Program-made: the position numbers and the translations under genes
Shown: positions 46,182 through 46,762 of the stretch, piece by piece
Numbering within the stretch: position 1 is the stretch's first letter
Layout of the letters: every line of letters starts with the position of its first letter
The notes under the pieces: generated by a model
What the model saw: the letters and a program-made list of their open reading frames with translations, nothing else
Database searches by the model: none
Told to the model about the DNA's origin: nothing
Assembly (NCBI GenBank): GCA_040881945.1
Contig: JBBECF010000012.1
Coordinates: 1 to 46,762 of the forward strand
Reading direction: 5' to 3'
DNA: 46,762 nt
Source of the DNA: JBBECF01 sp040881945
GTDB lineage: Bacteria > Pseudomonadota > Alphaproteobacteria > Dongiales > Dongiaceae

Positions 46182-46559
46182 TTACCCCCTCCCCTCGCGG
46201 GAGGGGGCAGGGGGAGGGGGTGGCCGCTGGATCTCGGCCAGGTAGCCGAGGATCGCCTCCACCACTCCGTCCGTATTGTCCAGCACGTCGTTGTTCCAGA
46301 ACCTCACGACGGTGAACCCCTGGGTTTCAAGCCAGCGGGTGCGCCGCTCGTCCTTCTGCGCCTCGACGGCGTGCTGACCGCCGTCCACTTCGACCACCAG
46401 CCGCGCGGGCAGGCAAACAAAATCGACGATATAGAGCCCCAACCGGTATTGCCGGCGGAAACGAAGGCCGCCGACCTGCTTGCGGCGAAGGTGCTGCCAC
46501 AACCGGTGTTCGGCGTCCGTGGGCTGCGCCCGCATCGCCTTGACGAACTGGTCGGTCAT
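46182..46559 (-). CDS. DUF559-type endonuclease-like protein (VSR/PD-(D/E)XK fold)
   Basis: 125 residues from ATG 46559. QPTDAEHRLWQHLRRKQVG, FRRQYRLGLYIVDFVCLPA and VVEVDGGQH are typical of DUF559, whose D...ExD-Q pattern corresponds to a PD-(D/E)XK nuclease centre as in Vsr. The C-terminal PPPPPAPSREGRG and the stop lie within the inverted repeat 46185-46220. Together with its flanking repeats it resembles a mobile cassette between its neighbours. The target is unknown. Confidence 0.85.
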   Translation of the reverse strand: MTDQFVKAMRAQPTDAEHRLWQHLRRKQVGGLRFRRQYRLGLYIVDFVCLPARLVVEVDGGQHAVEAQKDERRTRWLETQGFTVVRFWNNDVLDNTDGVVEAILGYLAEIQRPPPPPAPSREGRG

Positions 46560-46629
46560 GGATCGGCCCCCGGTTCCGTGTGGGCGGCAGACACCTTCTC
46601 CCCCAGCCCCCTCCCGCAAGGGGAGGGGG
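46185..46629. mobile_element. DUF559 cassette bounded by 35-bp inverted repeats
   Basis: The left end 46185-46220 (CCCCCTCCCCTCGCGGGAGG and on) and the reverse complement of the right end 46595-46629 (CCCCCTCCCCTTGCGGGAGG and on) agree at nearly all positions. Each end is itself a hairpin. Between them lies just the DUF559 gene. No transposase is present, so mobility would be in trans; this is inference. Confidence 0.5.
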
Positions 46630-46631
46630 TT

Positions 46632-46762
46632 TTACTCGCGGAAGTTCACGTATTGCAGCGGCTGCTCGATCTTCAGTCCCTTGATCAGCGCGATCGCCGC
46701 CTGCAAGTCGTCGCGCTTCTTGCCGGTGATGCGCAGCTCGTCGCCCTGGATCGCCGCCTGCA
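46632..46762 (-). CDS. yajQ: YajQ-family protein, C-terminal fragment at window edge
   Basis: The last 42 residues of a protein whose start lies beyond the window: AAIQGDELRITGKKRDDLQA then ALIKGLKIEQPLQYVNFRE. The GKKRDDLQAAIAL and QYVNFR end is diagnostic of YajQ (DUF520), a nucleotide or cyclic-di-GMP binding protein. The stop is at 46632, three bases from the inverted repeat at the right end of the DUF559 cassette. Confidence 0.88.
   Translation of the reverse strand, partial: QAAIQGDELRITGKKRDDLQAAIALIKGLKIEQPLQYVNFRE

Overview
The window looks like a draft or metagenome-derived contig from a GC-rich alphaproteobacterium, probably Rhodospirillales-like. The pointers are a MipZ division-site ATPase, an Fnr/FixK-type regulator with the spacing of cysteines seen in alphaproteobacterial FnrL, an aerobic CO dehydrogenase cluster, and dense operons with 4-bp ATGA overlaps. 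No rRNA, tRNA, CRISPR array or complete insertion sequence was seen. Two 100-N gaps are present. Each is flanked by the same 55 bases on both sides, so both look like scaffolding artefacts.

Layout. Positions 1-6515: transposon-end-like tandem repeats, then a three-gene redox operon (GltD-like flavoprotein with a C-terminal ferredoxin domain, pyruvate:ferredoxin oxidoreductase NifJ, dihydroorotate-dehydrogenase-like protein) behind what looks like a class II FNR promoter. 6978-11762: a PLP-dependent amino acid deaminase-type enzyme, a small unknown protein coupled to MipZ, and a convergent pair of a second ParA-type ATPase and a SPOR-domain membrane protein. 11943-16740: a complete branched-chain amino acid type ABC transporter (livKHMGF) on the minus strand. 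16990-28933: a tartrate/D-malate dehydrogenase, then a long plus-strand operon with form I CO dehydrogenase (coxMSL), its maturation genes (coxDEF), acetoin-dehydrogenase-type E1 alpha, E1 beta and E2 (acoABC), and a choline-kinase-like phosphotransferase. 28976-32806: a TPP riboswitch and the thiamine transporter thiBPQ. 32788-34322: a broken Pat-type acyl-CoA synthetase/acetyltransferase. 34520-36887: an FNR regulator and neighbours. 37189-40815: an exported cyclase-family protein, a HupE/UreJ-type membrane protein and a HEAT-repeat protein. 41105-46762: OsmC, a TPP-dependent acetolactate-synthase-like enzyme, GNAT, amidase, a small conserved protein, a DUF559 nuclease-like gene bounded by inverted repeats, and the C-terminus of a YajQ-family protein.

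How the parts fit. Three separate TPP-dependent enzymes (NifJ, AcoAB, the acetolactate-synthase-like protein) lie in the same window as riboswitch-controlled thiamine uptake. The FNR regulator and two FNR-like sites suggest oxygen control, most clearly of the pyruvate oxidoreductase operon. The cox genes predict oxidation of CO as an energy supplement under aerobic conditions. Palindromic repeats are unusually intrusive here: one lies in frame at the start of thiB, one supplies the C-termini and stops of two convergent genes, and one brackets a nuclease gene.
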